A stretch of 64,000 nt of DNA from assembly GCA_900660155.1 (NCBI GenBank), contig CABFPE010000305.1, positions 90,473 through 154,472 on the forward strand, written 5' to 3'. The DNA comes from Hofstenia miamia. Its lineage: Eukaryota; Xenacoelomorpha; Acoela; Hofsteniidae. Positions 1 through 12,300 of this stretch are shown piece after piece. The notes beneath the pieces were generated by a model. It was not told where the DNA came from, ran no database searches, and was given only the letters and a program-made list of their open reading frames with translations. Made by a program: the position numbers and the translations under genes. Position 1 is the stretch's first letter. Each line of letters starts with the position of its first letter.

Positions 1-716
1 CCTCTGAATGTCCATTCTCTGAAAACTGTATAATATCAGCCAGTTTCTCTAAAGCTAAAATACGCTCTGAAATATCCAAAAAATGGATCACTATTCGCGA
101 AAAATCGTCTGATAATATAGATGACCTGAATAACGCACTTTCACGCGAAAACTTGGACTTCTGTATACGGCGCGATTGATCCTAACAACATGATCAAAAA
201 CTTTCTTGACATTCTTGAATCCTATTTAGATGAATATTGTCCTGAAAAAATCTTTGTTACTAATCATTCTTGCAAAAACAAAGAATGACAAGCCTTGGCT
301 TTCGGATTTCTGCAAAAAATTAATAAAAAATGAATCTTTTAAATTATTTTCTAACGCTCGTACTCCTGAAAGTTATGCATTATACAAAAAGCTAGAAATA
401 TTTCTAATATAGAAAATCGAAAAGCTTACAATGAGTATATTAAACATGAATATAGAAAATTACAGAATCAAAAGAGTAAATGGAGATTGATTAACGAAAT
501 CTCGAATTGTACCAAATCAAATTCTTCTCTCATATAATAAATTGTAGACCCCGAAGGAAATCAATACGTCTCCGAGTGTGTAATTTCCAATATTTTAAAA
601 CAAGCATTTACAAACCTAGGTGATTACGACGGTCCTCAAACAAAATTCCAGGAAATAAGTCTTAACAGGCACATCCCTGAATTTGGTTTTCGCTTTATAA
701 CAAGTTTTGAAGTAAT
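1..716 (+). pseudogene. Non-LTR retrotransposon ORF2 fragment (endonuclease-RT linker)
   Basis: Translation in shifting plus-strand frames gives the region that joins the endonuclease to the reverse transcriptase in Jockey/CR1-like LINEs. Recognisable pieces are KPWLSDFCKKLIKN, then YALYKKL, then NRKAYNEYIKHEYRKLQ, then VDPEGNQYVSECVISNIL. Frameshifts and stops break it, so it is dead. It begins outside the window. It ends at a TTAA at about 717-720, where piggyBac sequence starts, so the piggyBac inserted into this older LINE. The rest of the LINE was not found on the far side of the piggyBac copies. Family assignment to LINE is fairly secure; the clade is inferred. Confidence 0.6.
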
Positions 717-805
717 TAACACGTTTCCTGCGATGCGACCCACCAGTGGGTCACACTGTTTTGCCATTTGGTGCGATGTGACCCACCGGTGGGTCCCAAT
801 AGAAT
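717..805 (-). repeat. piggyBac terminal region with TTAA and paired palindromes
   Basis: A TTAA is followed by CACGTTTCCTGCGATGCGAC and then two 16-bp palindromes, GACCCACCAGTGGGTC and GACCCACCGGTGGGTC, the second one perfect. This is the terminal and subterminal layout expected of a piggyBac element, which always inserts at TTAA. It lies just beyond the C-terminal coding end of piggyBac copy A. A related GGGACCCATTGCATTGG stretch near 4,596-4,614 may mark the other end. The exact right terminus is uncertain. Confidence 0.55.
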
Positions 806-2172
806 TTTTTTTATTTTCTAAAATATTTCAATACTTTTCTTTTAATTATTATTTTAAGGCACTAGTAATGTTATCAAAGGGTTGAAATATACAAAAAAAA
901 TTCAGAAATTGAAGTTTATTGAAATAATTGCACACAAAATTTTTTTGAAATTGAAGACATAAGAAAAATAAACTTTCATTCTTATTTGTAAGTGAAACAT
1001 CATATTTGTTATGTTTTATATTAAAACATTATAAGCAAAGATATGTAGTACCAAGACAAGAGTCACAGTATGTGGAAACCTTTCTAGACTTGCTTTTGGC
1101 CACTTTTGAGCCTTCGTTTGCTGCTAGCATTTCGTAGCAGCCTCTGCATCTTTTTCTTGTGTTTATTTTCTGTCCTTCAGCTTCTTTTAGACAATGTTCA
1201 GATGTCCCAGAAATGTTTAAAATTGATTTTCATGGTTTTATCTTTTCCTCCATGATACCACTTGTATAGTATAAGATAATAGATTCCTTGAATTTACGCA
1301 TTGACATTTTTTTGGCAGCGTAGTACTTATTGTAAAATATTCAAGCATTCACTAAAGAAGTACCTGCAATAATTTTAAGTGCTACTTTTATGTCCCATTT
1401 TCTTGACTTCCTAAGAGGAGAATAATATGATGACATTTGATCTGCTAAATCAACCCCTTTCTTACACTTATTATAGTTCAACACACTTTGGGGCTTCTTG
1501 ATAGGTAAACCACCCCTGGTGAACTTACCAGTGTCGATCAGAGTGGCATCATGTTCTGGAATTGTTGAGAGGGTCAAAACATGTTTTATCTTTCCAGTTG
1601 AATATTTTCACTCCTTTCTTATTTTCTAATGCTGTAATTTCATCTTTTTTAGTTTTGTACATGTCACTGACTTTGGAAGATTTCTTCTGTTGGATCTAAC
1701 TGTACAACATTGATAAGTCTTTCGTTGAAGGAGATACTCTAAGAAACTGGAGGTATAGTAATTATCTACAAACAAAGTTAATCCCATATCCATATGGCTA
1801 GCAAGAAGTCTTACTACAAGAGATTCGGTTTTACTTAGAGGAGTAGCTACTTCTGAAGCAGTATATATCTGCAAGTTTATAGTGTATCCATCAGGAGTAC
1901 AAAGTTTGAACAATTTCCATCCATACTTATGACTCTTTCCTTTGATGTACTGTCTGAAAATGACACGGCCTCTAAAAGGCACCATACTCTCATCAATAAC
2001 CACGTCAGGGCCTGATTTATAGATTGACTGATACTGCACTAAAATCCTATCTAGCAATTTTTTTATTTTATAGTTTCTTCCCACATTAGGTTCTTCATTG
2101 TTACAAAAATGTAAAATTTGCAAGAGGATACGATTTCTGCTCATTATTGATGGAACCATTTCATTCTTATAA
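806..2172 (-). pseudogene. piggyBac transposase, copy A (5'-truncated)
   Basis: The minus-strand translation contains the piggyBac DDE-type catalytic blocks: DVVIDESMVPFRGR (first Asp), LTLFVDNYYTS (second Asp) and YNKCKKGVDLADQMSSYYSP (third Asp). A cysteine-rich tail follows near 1,050-1,150. The N-terminal third is missing: homology to copy B stops at about 2,172, where an unrelated plus-strand fragment begins. Frameshifts and a stop after the third catalytic block show it is not functional. It is very similar to copy B at the nucleotide level, so the pair is recent or a duplication. The AT-rich stretch 806-1,040 is its 3' untranslated part. Confidence 0.8.
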
Positions 2173-2590
2173 AAAATGTCCAAAATGCTTTAAGCCTTTG
2201 GATTTATTCGGTGATCATGCCATGTCCTGCGCGGTTGATGGTGAAAGAATTGCGCGCCATGATCGACTCAGAGACGCTTTTTCAACTGCTTCGAAATGTG
2301 CTTTGTCTCCTGTGCTTGAAAAGTCTAACCTCACTGAGTCTCGTGCTCGTCCTGGGGACATCTTTTTGCCATGCTGGTCTTCTGGCCGACCAGCCGCTCT
2401 AGACGTGACTGTAATTAGTTCACTGCAGCCTTCGATTGTTTCTCTTGCGGGTACTAATGCTGGTCACGCTCTGGAAGTTTCAGACAACCGAAAGCTCACT
2501 AAATATGCAGAATCATGTTCAGCAGCTGNTCAACAATATTCTCCAAGAGCATGTGTTATCAAATCAAAACAACAAGCAAAATCTAAAATA
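2173..2590 (+). pseudogene. Retroelement C-terminal Cys-rich/nuclease-like fragment
   Basis: An open plus-strand stretch encodes CPKCFKPLDLFGDHAMSC, then ARHDRLRDAFS, then RPGDIFLPCW..GRPAALDVTV. This pattern (CPxC, H and C ligands, ARHNRLRD-like, RPADV...ALDVTV) is known downstream of the reverse transcriptase in some invertebrate retroelements and looks like a PD-(D/E)xK-type nuclease region. No RT motif is present here. It sits exactly between two partial piggyBac copies and contains an ambiguous base at 2,529, so the joint could be an insertion or an assembly join. The family is recognised by pattern only. Confidence 0.5.
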
Positions 2591-4534
2591 AATTTTTTTT
2601 ATATTTTCTAAAATATTTCAATACTTTTCTTTTAATTATTATTTTAAGGTTCTAGTAATGTTATCAAAGGGTTGAAATTAAATACATAAGAAAAATAAAC
2701 TTTCATTCTTATTTGTAAGTGAAACATCATATTATTTGTTATGTTTTATATTAAAACATGATAAGCAAAGATATGGGGTACCAGGACAAGAGTCACAGTA
2801 TGTGGAAACCTTTCTAGACTTGCTTTTGGCCACTTTTGAGCCTTCGTTTGCTGCTAGCATTTCGTAGCAGCCTCTGCATCTTTTTCTTGTATTTCTTTTC
2901 TGTCCTTCAGCTTCTTTTAGACAATGTTCAGATGTCCCAGAAATGTTCAAAATTGATTTTCCTGGTTTTATCTTTTCCTCCATGATACCACTTGTATAGT
3001 ATAAGATAATAGATTCCTTGAATTTACGCATTGACATTTTTTTGGCGGCGTAGTACTTATTGTACAATATCCAAGCATTCACTAAAGAAGTACCAGCAAT
3101 AATTTCTAGTGCTACTTTTATGTACCATTTTCTTGACTTCCTAAGAGGAGAATGATATGATGACATTTGATCTGATAAATCAACCCCTTTCTTACACTTA
3201 TTATAGTCCAACACACTTTGGGGCTTCTTGATAGGAAACCACCCCTGGTGACCTTACCAGTGTCGATCAGAGTGGCATCATGTTCTGGAATTGTTGAGAG
3301 GGTCAAAACATTTTTTTATCTATCCAGTTGAATATTTTCACTCCTTTCTTATTTTCTAATGCTGTAATTTCACCTTTTTTTAGTTTTGTACATGTCACTG
3401 ACTTTGGAAGATTTCTTCTGTTCGATCTAACTGTACCACATAGATAAGTCTTTCGTTGAGGAGCTACTCTCCTAAGAAACTGGAGGTATAGTAATTATCT
3501 ACAAACAAAGTTAATCCCATATCCATATGGTTAGCAAGAAGTCTTACTACAAGAGATTCAGTTTTACTTAGAGGAGTAGCTACTTCTGAAGCAGTATATA
3601 TCTCCAAGTTTATAGTGTATCCATCAGGAGTACAAAGTTTGAACAATTTACATCCATACTTATGACTCTTTCCTTTGATGTACTGTCTGAAAATGACACG
3701 GCCTCTAAAAGGCACCATACTCTCATCAATAACCACGTCAGGGCCTGATTTATAGATTGACTGATACTGCACTAAAATCCTATCTAGCAATTTTTTTATT
3801 TTATAGTTTGTTCCCACATTAGGTTCTTCATTGTTACAAAAATGTAACATTTGTGAAAGCAAGAGGAAACGATCTCTGCTCATTATTGATGGAACCATTT
3901 AATTCTTATAAATCCTGCTTTTTGACCAATATAATTGGATATCAGGAAGTGGAACCAATCCCATGTAAATGATAAGTCCAATAAACTTTTCAATTTCTTC
4001 CTTGTTTGTAGGAACCCACTGCCGCAATTTTGATCTTCATGTTACAGTAACTGAAGAAATTTTCTGATCAGCATATCAATTGGTTTCTTGAACAATTAGA
4101 TTTATAATATCATCAGTTATTATCTGTTTATAAATGTCAATAGGCCTAATTTGGTTATGTTTAGCTGAGGGTTGTGCTCTTGCACAAAGTTCTTCTGCCC
4201 CAGTAAATCCATGTTGTCGAGTCTTCTTTGTCACTTTCATCCACTCTGCATCTGGTGAATTTATGCCTTCATTCAAATTTTCCTCCTCATTTTCTTCCTC
4301 TTCTTCATTGCTTTGATTTTCATTATCATCATTGAGAGAATCTTCACTTGAATTGCTTTCTGTTTCTGAATGAATATATTCATCATCAGATGTGTCTTCA
4401 TCACTCACTGAAAGGCTTTCTTCATCAGAATTTGAGCTTTCATTCCTATCAAATTTGTTTTTACTTCCATAAAACCTTGAAGGCAGCATTGTCACCCCTG
4501 CAAAGAAGAAATATTGCAAAAAGTTCTGATGCAA
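2591..4534 (-). pseudogene. piggyBac transposase, copy B (near full length, broken)
   Basis: This copy keeps the whole layout. A very acidic Ser/Glu/Asp-rich N-terminus starts at 4,534 (or at the internal Met near 4,489). A central part carries DVVIDESMVPFRGR and LFVDNYYTS, the third Asp block has NKCKKGVDLSDQM, and the C-terminal zinc-binding tail reads CRGCYEML...YCDSCPGTPYLCLSC. The three catalytic aspartates are present, but frameshifts separate the N-terminal, central and C-terminal pieces. Relative to copy A it lacks the TTAA end and has a deletion of about 75 bp near 2,676. It encodes a cut-and-paste DNA transposase acting on its TTAA-flanked termini. An intact relative elsewhere in the genome could have mobilised it. 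Confidence 0.8.
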
Positions 4535-6381
4535 AGCTAAAAAAATTATAAAAAATTTTTCCTATAAGACTGAGTATTTTCTATAAGATGGGACCCATTG
4601 CATTGGAATACTAAAATTTCCATTTAAATGCAATGGGACACAGATTTTCTTACCTAATGAGAGATAAACACTGACAACTTCTCCCTTCAATTGCTCTTAT
4701 GATACTGAAGCTATAGTCGTTTAACTACCAACGCAGCACATGGATAACAGCTCTTACGACTGTCGCAGAAAACGTGTTAAAACAATCAAGAAACTAAAAT
4801 CAAACAAGTCAAGCAGCCCCTCGAAAATTCCAATATGGCTACTAAAAAACAATGCGAAATATATTACCGAACCTTAAAATTACATCTTTAATGAATGCTT
4901 AAAATGGAATATCTTTCCCGATTTTTTGAGATATAAGATTTCAATAACGCACTGAGGGGTTGTCAGATTCGCCCCTCTTTATTACAAAACTATTAAAGAT
5001 AAAGTAATAAGCTTTGGCACTGTGAAAGACACAACTTTGACAATTTTCAAAAAATATATTTATTGGTTGCAATTTTAAGTGCAAATGAATCTGTAACATA
5101 AGCAATTTTTAGGAAAATAAATGAGTTAGACATTAAAAACAGAAGGAGGCAGTCTGATAAGCCCATTCCTTCTAGTTATTGTTAAGGAGTTACTCTAACA
5201 GGAAAACAGTATCCCGTACTCATGGCAGCTATTTTCAGTTTTAAATAAACGGACATTTCTAAAAACGAATGAATAAATTAGAAATAAATGAAATGAATGT
5301 GTTACAAAAATCAAATACGTAATATAATATTATTAGTCACTTTCAAGGTAAAAGTTAGAAAAATAAATTGCACAGGCCACAATCCACCCCAGAAGGTTGC
5401 CATTTTTCAGAAGCGGTTCAGCATCAATGTCCCTAGTAACTTAGGTCATTTTTTATATAGTAACTAATCATACTTAGTCATTGTCTTACTGTATTCAAAA
5501 TATACCACCAAATGGAATTATCATATTTTTGTATTTTAAGTTTAGCCCTCCTGATGAATGTATGACACCGATTTTCACGAGACCTTTACAAGATAAACTA
5601 TTTTGTTGCCAATATTTAATTGTTACGTTGGGCCCAGGAAAGACCAATCAATAAAAACTGATCGTAGTACTAAATTATATAAGGGCCCCACCCCTGTAAA
5701 TATTTTTTACCCTAACAATTTCTTTTGACAAGCCTGAGCCCTTATAATATAATTATATAAACATATCGATATCGATCAAAATATTGACTATTTTAAATGC
5801 ATGTTGCACCAAAAAACTTGAATTTTTTTGCTAAAATGAATTTTTTCAAACCCGTTTGACACAGGCTCTGATAAAAAAATTATCCCGTTTTAACTTTCTC
5901 CTGTTCCCAGATATTTTTGGGAAAGTCAGAAAAATGACCTAAAAAATTAAATTCAAGCAAAGTTATGGACGAAAACGACATGGGGCCGAATGAAAGAAAC
6001 TAAATCCAAAGAAAAGACATTTGAAAATTATCATTTGAATTTAAATTTACAAATATTCTCCAAATAAAATAACAATAAATTTTCATTTATAAAAAAACAA
6101 TCTATTCCAAATTCATTAAATAAAGATGCCAGTTGCTACATTAAAAATGGAAATATATATTTGGTAACTGGCATATTTAATGCAAAATCTAAACAAAACA
6201 ATAGAATTAAATAAAAATTGGTCATATACTACATTAAAATACATACACCACTTTAACTTTTTGCACAGAACTATCCACAAAACCTTATTGAAGTACACAA
6301 AAAACCTATTAAAAATCATTGAAAATTATTAAAATCCTAAAAATATCAATAATATTAAGATCGTCAGGTACTTCTCAGAAC
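4535..6381. other. Intergenic, end of piggyBac and CBP 3' flank
   Basis: No coding region is convincing here. The first 120 bp probably belong to the piggyBac end. The stretch nearest 6,381 should hold the 3' UTR of the CBP gene, but I could not fix a poly(A) site. The rest is plain AT-rich sequence. Confidence 0.4.
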
Positions 6382-9300
6382 TCATAACGTGTCAGCGTAG
6401 ATCTGTAACTGGTCCTGAGGAGTCATTGACAGTTCATCCACAGACATGAGTTGTGATGAGGACGACTGCGCGGAAGATTGCACGGGACGACGAACAGTAT
6501 TTAAATGTGGCTGGGAACGGGTAGCACCCAGTGGCATCATTGTACCGACCTGTCCACCAGCAATAATATTGCCTGGAGGTACCATGCTACACTGCTGCTG
6601 ATATAAGTTTGTTGGGTTTTGCTGTGACGGAGTCTGTATAATTCCAGTTTGAGCAGAAGGCTGCAATCTGTTATGTGATTGCATTGGAGCACTTGGCATC
6701 ATTGACTGTTGTTGAACAGGAAATTGATTTATCATGCAACCCCCTTGAGCATTGCCGGGACTAACAGTACCAGCCTGCCTATGAACAATGGGATTCGCAT
6801 TTTCTGGGTGGTACATGGCATTTTGCTGTGTATACTGTTGTCCAATAGCACCTTGCATACCATGTTGCTGATATGCATTTGACATCTGATATTGAGGCAC
6901 CTGTTGTTGTTGAGACCAAGCCAGTTTAGGTTGTCGAGGTGATTGCTGTTGAAGCATGGCATTCATAACAGCTGGATTACTTTTTAAATAATTCATAAAT
7001 TCTTCCTGACTCCCACCACTACTATGTTGCATTTGATGTACTAGTCTATGACCTGCATGTTGCTGAGTCATCATTCCATTGGTATTCAAATGCCCTAAAT
7101 AAAGAGAAAATTCAATGCGCAAAATTAAAAAATCTACAAAAAGGAAAATTTAAAGTACATAATTAATAATATATTCTTTCCAGCGCGTACTACCAGAATG
7201 ACGAAAAAAGCGTAGACAGAATGACCTTCCGATTTCCATAGTACAGACTGGGAATCCACTTTCATTTTCTGATCTACCAGATTTTTAGTTTCGATATTTT
7301 TGGTGTCACTAACTTACCAATTGAAAATTTTAATCTTATTTTGAAAATTTGTTTTATGTTGCTAAAAAACGATTTTGTAAAATTACGTTTTTTCATTATC
7401 CACAGCCCTGGGGTCCACTAATGAATAATGTATTAGAGTGAATAATAAAGTAGAAAATTCTAAATGATGCTGCGAAAAAATTCCATAGATTGTCTAGTAG
7501 GGTTCTCATTGTTGGACGATTATTTTATTAGAGGCAGGGTTATTTATAATTAATGTCAATCATATATTCTAGTGTGGCATATGAATCATATTTTGTGACA
7601 ATAAAATTTGATATCTCAAACCAAATGTTTTCATTGAAATACTCTTCTGATCACAAGACGTCGCTGCTTAATAGAACGTTGGGGTACAGACATACACGAA
7701 GTGGAATTAATATATACACTATATATAGGGCATATACTTTTTTTATTTTAAGTTATGAAACTTAAGCAAGTGAACGAAGGAACAGCTCAGGCACAAGTAT
7801 GCAAAGTACTAGCTTGGGACGCACGATAGAAGCTGACCTATTTCTGGATTATTTTAATCCTAAATGTTCATAATCCCGAAAATTAAGCTTTTTTTATATC
7901 AGAATGATCAATTTTGCAAAAATAAAACAAGCAACGAGAACATCAAATAAGACCATATTTTCATGAAACTATTCCTAAGCATGAGTAAGTTTTCCATTAC
8001 AACATTCTAGTAAAACACAATTTTGAAATTTTCTATATACATGAACTATTTGTATAACTTTAATCACATTTCACTTTTCCGTGAATATAAATTGGCAACA
8101 TTTCAGGTTGCTTAGTTAGTATATTTTTTTATGATATTTAAATTTCATAAAGTTAGGCTAGTAGCATCATCAATTATGTTTCAGTAAGCATTGAATAATT
8201 TTTAAGTACACAAATATATATATTTAAATATTTTTTCGCCGGTTCCATCTCTATGTTATTGACAATTTCTATTTTAAACATAATACTTAAATTCAATAAC
8301 AAAATAGCGTTCTAGATTGGAATAAGCTAAGCTGTTGTAATTAGATGAAATTAAACGAAGAAACCTTGTATTGGCATCTGTATGTTCGGAGGAGTCTGAT
8401 ACATTGGATGCTGGCCCCAATTTCGCATATTATTAAGGTATCCAGACGACATTGTCTGTTGGCCTTGATACATCATTGCTTGTTGGGTAGCTGATGGCTG
8501 ATTGACAACGTGCTGCATTGAAGGATACTGCATAATTGAAGGGCCATGCATCTGCTGATTTGCCAACACACGAGATTGCAAAGGATTCATCGCATGAGAC
8601 TAAAAATTCAGTTATTACAATAATTCAGAAACATTACGTTTTACACAACAAAACATTGAAGGGAGCTACTTATAATAAGAAATATTTACTCGTTTAGGAT
8701 CACTTGGTGCATCAGATGATTCTTCTTGAACTGGAACCGAAGACGGTCTAGATGCTTGGTAAGGTGATGGTGTGCCTTGTAAGGAACTGTGCTGCATAGC
8801 AGCCATTCTTCTTCTAACCTGCATATCACTGGTATGCCTTTGACGGGCACGGAAGACGCCGCAATAAACAACGGGGCATTGATTTGTAGGTGCTTGGCAT
8901 TGCCGAGCGTGACTGAGAAACAATGTCATAAACTTCTTACAAGTTTGACATTTCCCTTTACAATTTTCGACATGCGCTTGAGCTTTTTTCAAAAAAGCGC
9001 AATATGATGTTTTGCAGTTAGCATCACGACAGCGAGCAGCATGCACCAATGATTTAAGAACAATTCGTATTTTGGCGACTTTTTGTTCACTACTACTAGT
9101 GAGGAAATTACCCTCACTCTGAGCAGAACCAGTTTCTAACTCCAATTTATGCTCATGATTTGTTGTTCGATTGCACGCCTCGCATAGAGAAATTTCGTCA
9201 CACTGCGAACACCTAAAATCAGTGTTGACATATATTCAGCAAATAATGTGTACAAATTCTGATTGATACAGACTTTACAGAATATTGAATTGAAGTCAGA

Positions 9301-12300
9301 GTAAATATTACTGTTACGACAGAATGGACATTTGAATGAACCTTATTCAATCAGATGAATATTTACAGTATCTAAAGTTTTAGCATGGAAAACCACTAGT
9401 ACATATTTTATTAACTAATAAATTGACGAAAAATTGAAATGTGTACTTACTTATAACGAGTGCCATCACACTGTGCTTTACAGTTAGAACATCTTTCACC
9501 AGCCTGCTGATGAAGTTCATATAATAAACAAAGACTGGAATACATTGCTCGCCGCAACGAAGAAAATTCCCAAAAACGTTCACGAGCCATTTGGAGAAAC
9601 GAATCACGGCCATCCATTAATTCCATGGTGACATTAGGATCAGGATCAGTAATTGGTTTAGCACTATCATCACATAAGCGTATTGTGAAAAAATTCTAAA
9701 AAGAGTATCATAGCCAATGTAATTATGAATCGCAATTGTCTAAATGTTGATTTTGGACAAAATTATATTTTCAATTATAGCTATACAACAATGTATATAA
9801 ATTGATACATACAAGATTTGCAAACTATGTAATGAGACCAATCACAATGTAATGACGTAATCTAAAAGTAGTGCAATTAGTAACTTCATAGAAGTAGCCA
9901 ATGAATTGTGAGTGTTCTAGAAATGAGAGAAAGCAGTCTTTGGCAGTGCTTTGCGATAAAGTTCAGCTTCAAACATCAACACAGTACGGCTTTAGCAAGC
10001 GCACAAGCTTTTAGGTGGTAAAAAGCATTTTCTGAAGACAGAGATTCTGAAGAATAATCCCGGTCAGGAAAGCCATCGTTTGTGAGAAAAGATGAAATCG
10101 TTAAATCAGAGACCTCGTTCGATCCAAACGCCGTTTAACCATCAGATTAATTGCTGAACATTCAAATTTGAATCATACAGCAGTTCATCAAGTTTTAATG
10201 AAATTTGTGCTAGTTTGTGCCAAAGAAACTCATTTTTAAACAGAAAGAAATGAAGACCTCGTAGAAAGGATTGAAATGACCAAGATTTCATTTCCAATGC
10301 TGTTACAGGGGATGAATCATAAACTTTTTAGCTTGATACTGAGACAAAATCAGTCAGGAATGGCTCACCTCAGTCTCTCTCCGACCCAAAAATGCGAGAA
10401 TGAGCAAATCAAAATTCAAGACCATACTAATTTGTTTTTAACAGTAAAGGCATTATCCATAACGAATTTGCACTTGTTCGTGAGGCCGACCATGAAAGAC
10501 AACTGGAGGTTGCATCATGACAACGCGCCTTCTCACACTGCACATTCCATTAGGACATAGCAGTTATACTACAATCCTATATTCTGAAAATTTCAGTCCC
10601 TGCGAGTATTTTCTATTCCCAAAAGTGAAAATTCATCTCAAGGGGCGTCCTTAGGACTAATTTAACTATTTTAGACGTATTTGAAAACTATGTAGTGACT
10701 ATTTTGTGGATTTTTGTCAACTATTTTCATATTCTTCGTCATTACTAAATGTACTGACCTTGTATATGTAATTAAATCATAAAAAGGTTGAAATTTAAGT
10801 ACTGATATACAAAATTATTGCAACTCATGTAACAGATGAGTTATTTGCTAAATGGGGATATATTGCTAAACCATTTCCTACATTTGTGATTACTTATACA
10901 TTTAAATGCCAGGAAAACAGAAATTCATTGTATGTCAATACTTTTATCGCGTACAACAGAAATTCAATGTCTACTGTGATAATTCAACAATTTTGGATAT
11001 TGCTAGCAAATTTCAAGTCAATAAACTAACTAATATAATTTAAAAGAACATCAATTTAAGGAAGAAAAATGAAACAAATAAATAAATTATATAAAATAAA
11101 TAAAATGAGAGTAAGTTAACATAATAACAATAAAATTAGTGTTAACGTTCAGTTTAAGAAATAGGCATAAAATATGTGCTTGACAAGTTTCACAAAATTT
11201 AAACTTGTAGGAGTCAGTCACTACAGTATTTTTATCAATTTATAAAATAAGAAAATAACATTAATATGAAAAATTACCTCACGATGCTTGTCCATTGTTT
11301 GATAAATTTTTTGATTTAAATCAGATACAGTAGAGGAGGATTTTTTCAACCTCGATTTCGAAGAGCTGTTCTTAGTTTTACTTTTTTTGCTTTTCTTGCC
11401 AAGAACTTTCTTATCACTGCTATTGTTTTGAATATTGACTTCTGATTCTTCGGTTTGAGACTCAATACTGTGCAGCTCCTCAACTTCTTGTTCTAACTCC
11501 TTAATGGATTCTTCAATACTATTCGGCCAAAAATCGCCTTCAAAATATGGCAATTCTGTTGGACAAAATGAACCAGTATCAGCTCCGCCAGCTTTTACAA
11601 TGTCCTAGAAGTTACTGTGAAAAAAACAAAAATATAATTCACACAATAATTTAGGGACTATAACGGAAGTTCAAAAAATAGTTCGACAAATGACATAAGT
11701 TTGCAAACCAATACATGTAGGTTGTCATAAACGAATTACGTGCAGCCTCGCGGGCCCTACACATTTTTTGCGTACCAGAGAGGTGGACAAATGGATCTAT
11801 AAATGATGCATTTTAGAGGATTTTCCACATGACGGTGATTAATTCGTAAAATTAACTGATCCTTATTCATTATTCAATCATGAATAAAATGTTTTGTTAT
11901 CTTTAAACTAGTCCAGAACATAACTTTATATAAAGAAGGCATTACAAATTTTGATACAAAGCGGCTAAATTGGGTAATCATAAATTACAATAATATTGTT
12001 AGGCTACAATTATATACAATTAAACTTTATTTTATGCACTATACATGTTATTATTTGACCTATTTATAACGCCTTCTTCACAATGACAGTAACGCGTTGT
12101 CCGGTGGCAATATTTGTAACGCCTTTTAACTGATTTCATAACACCGAGCACACTAATAGGTTTATCGATTCGCTCGGAAAGCGTTCGATTGATTACGCGC
12201 CAAGCATGTAATTTGGAAAAGAAGGACTACAAATCTACAATGGGAACATGTTCACTATGTTTTGTTCCAAGGAAGCTATATATAAATATGTAAATAACTT

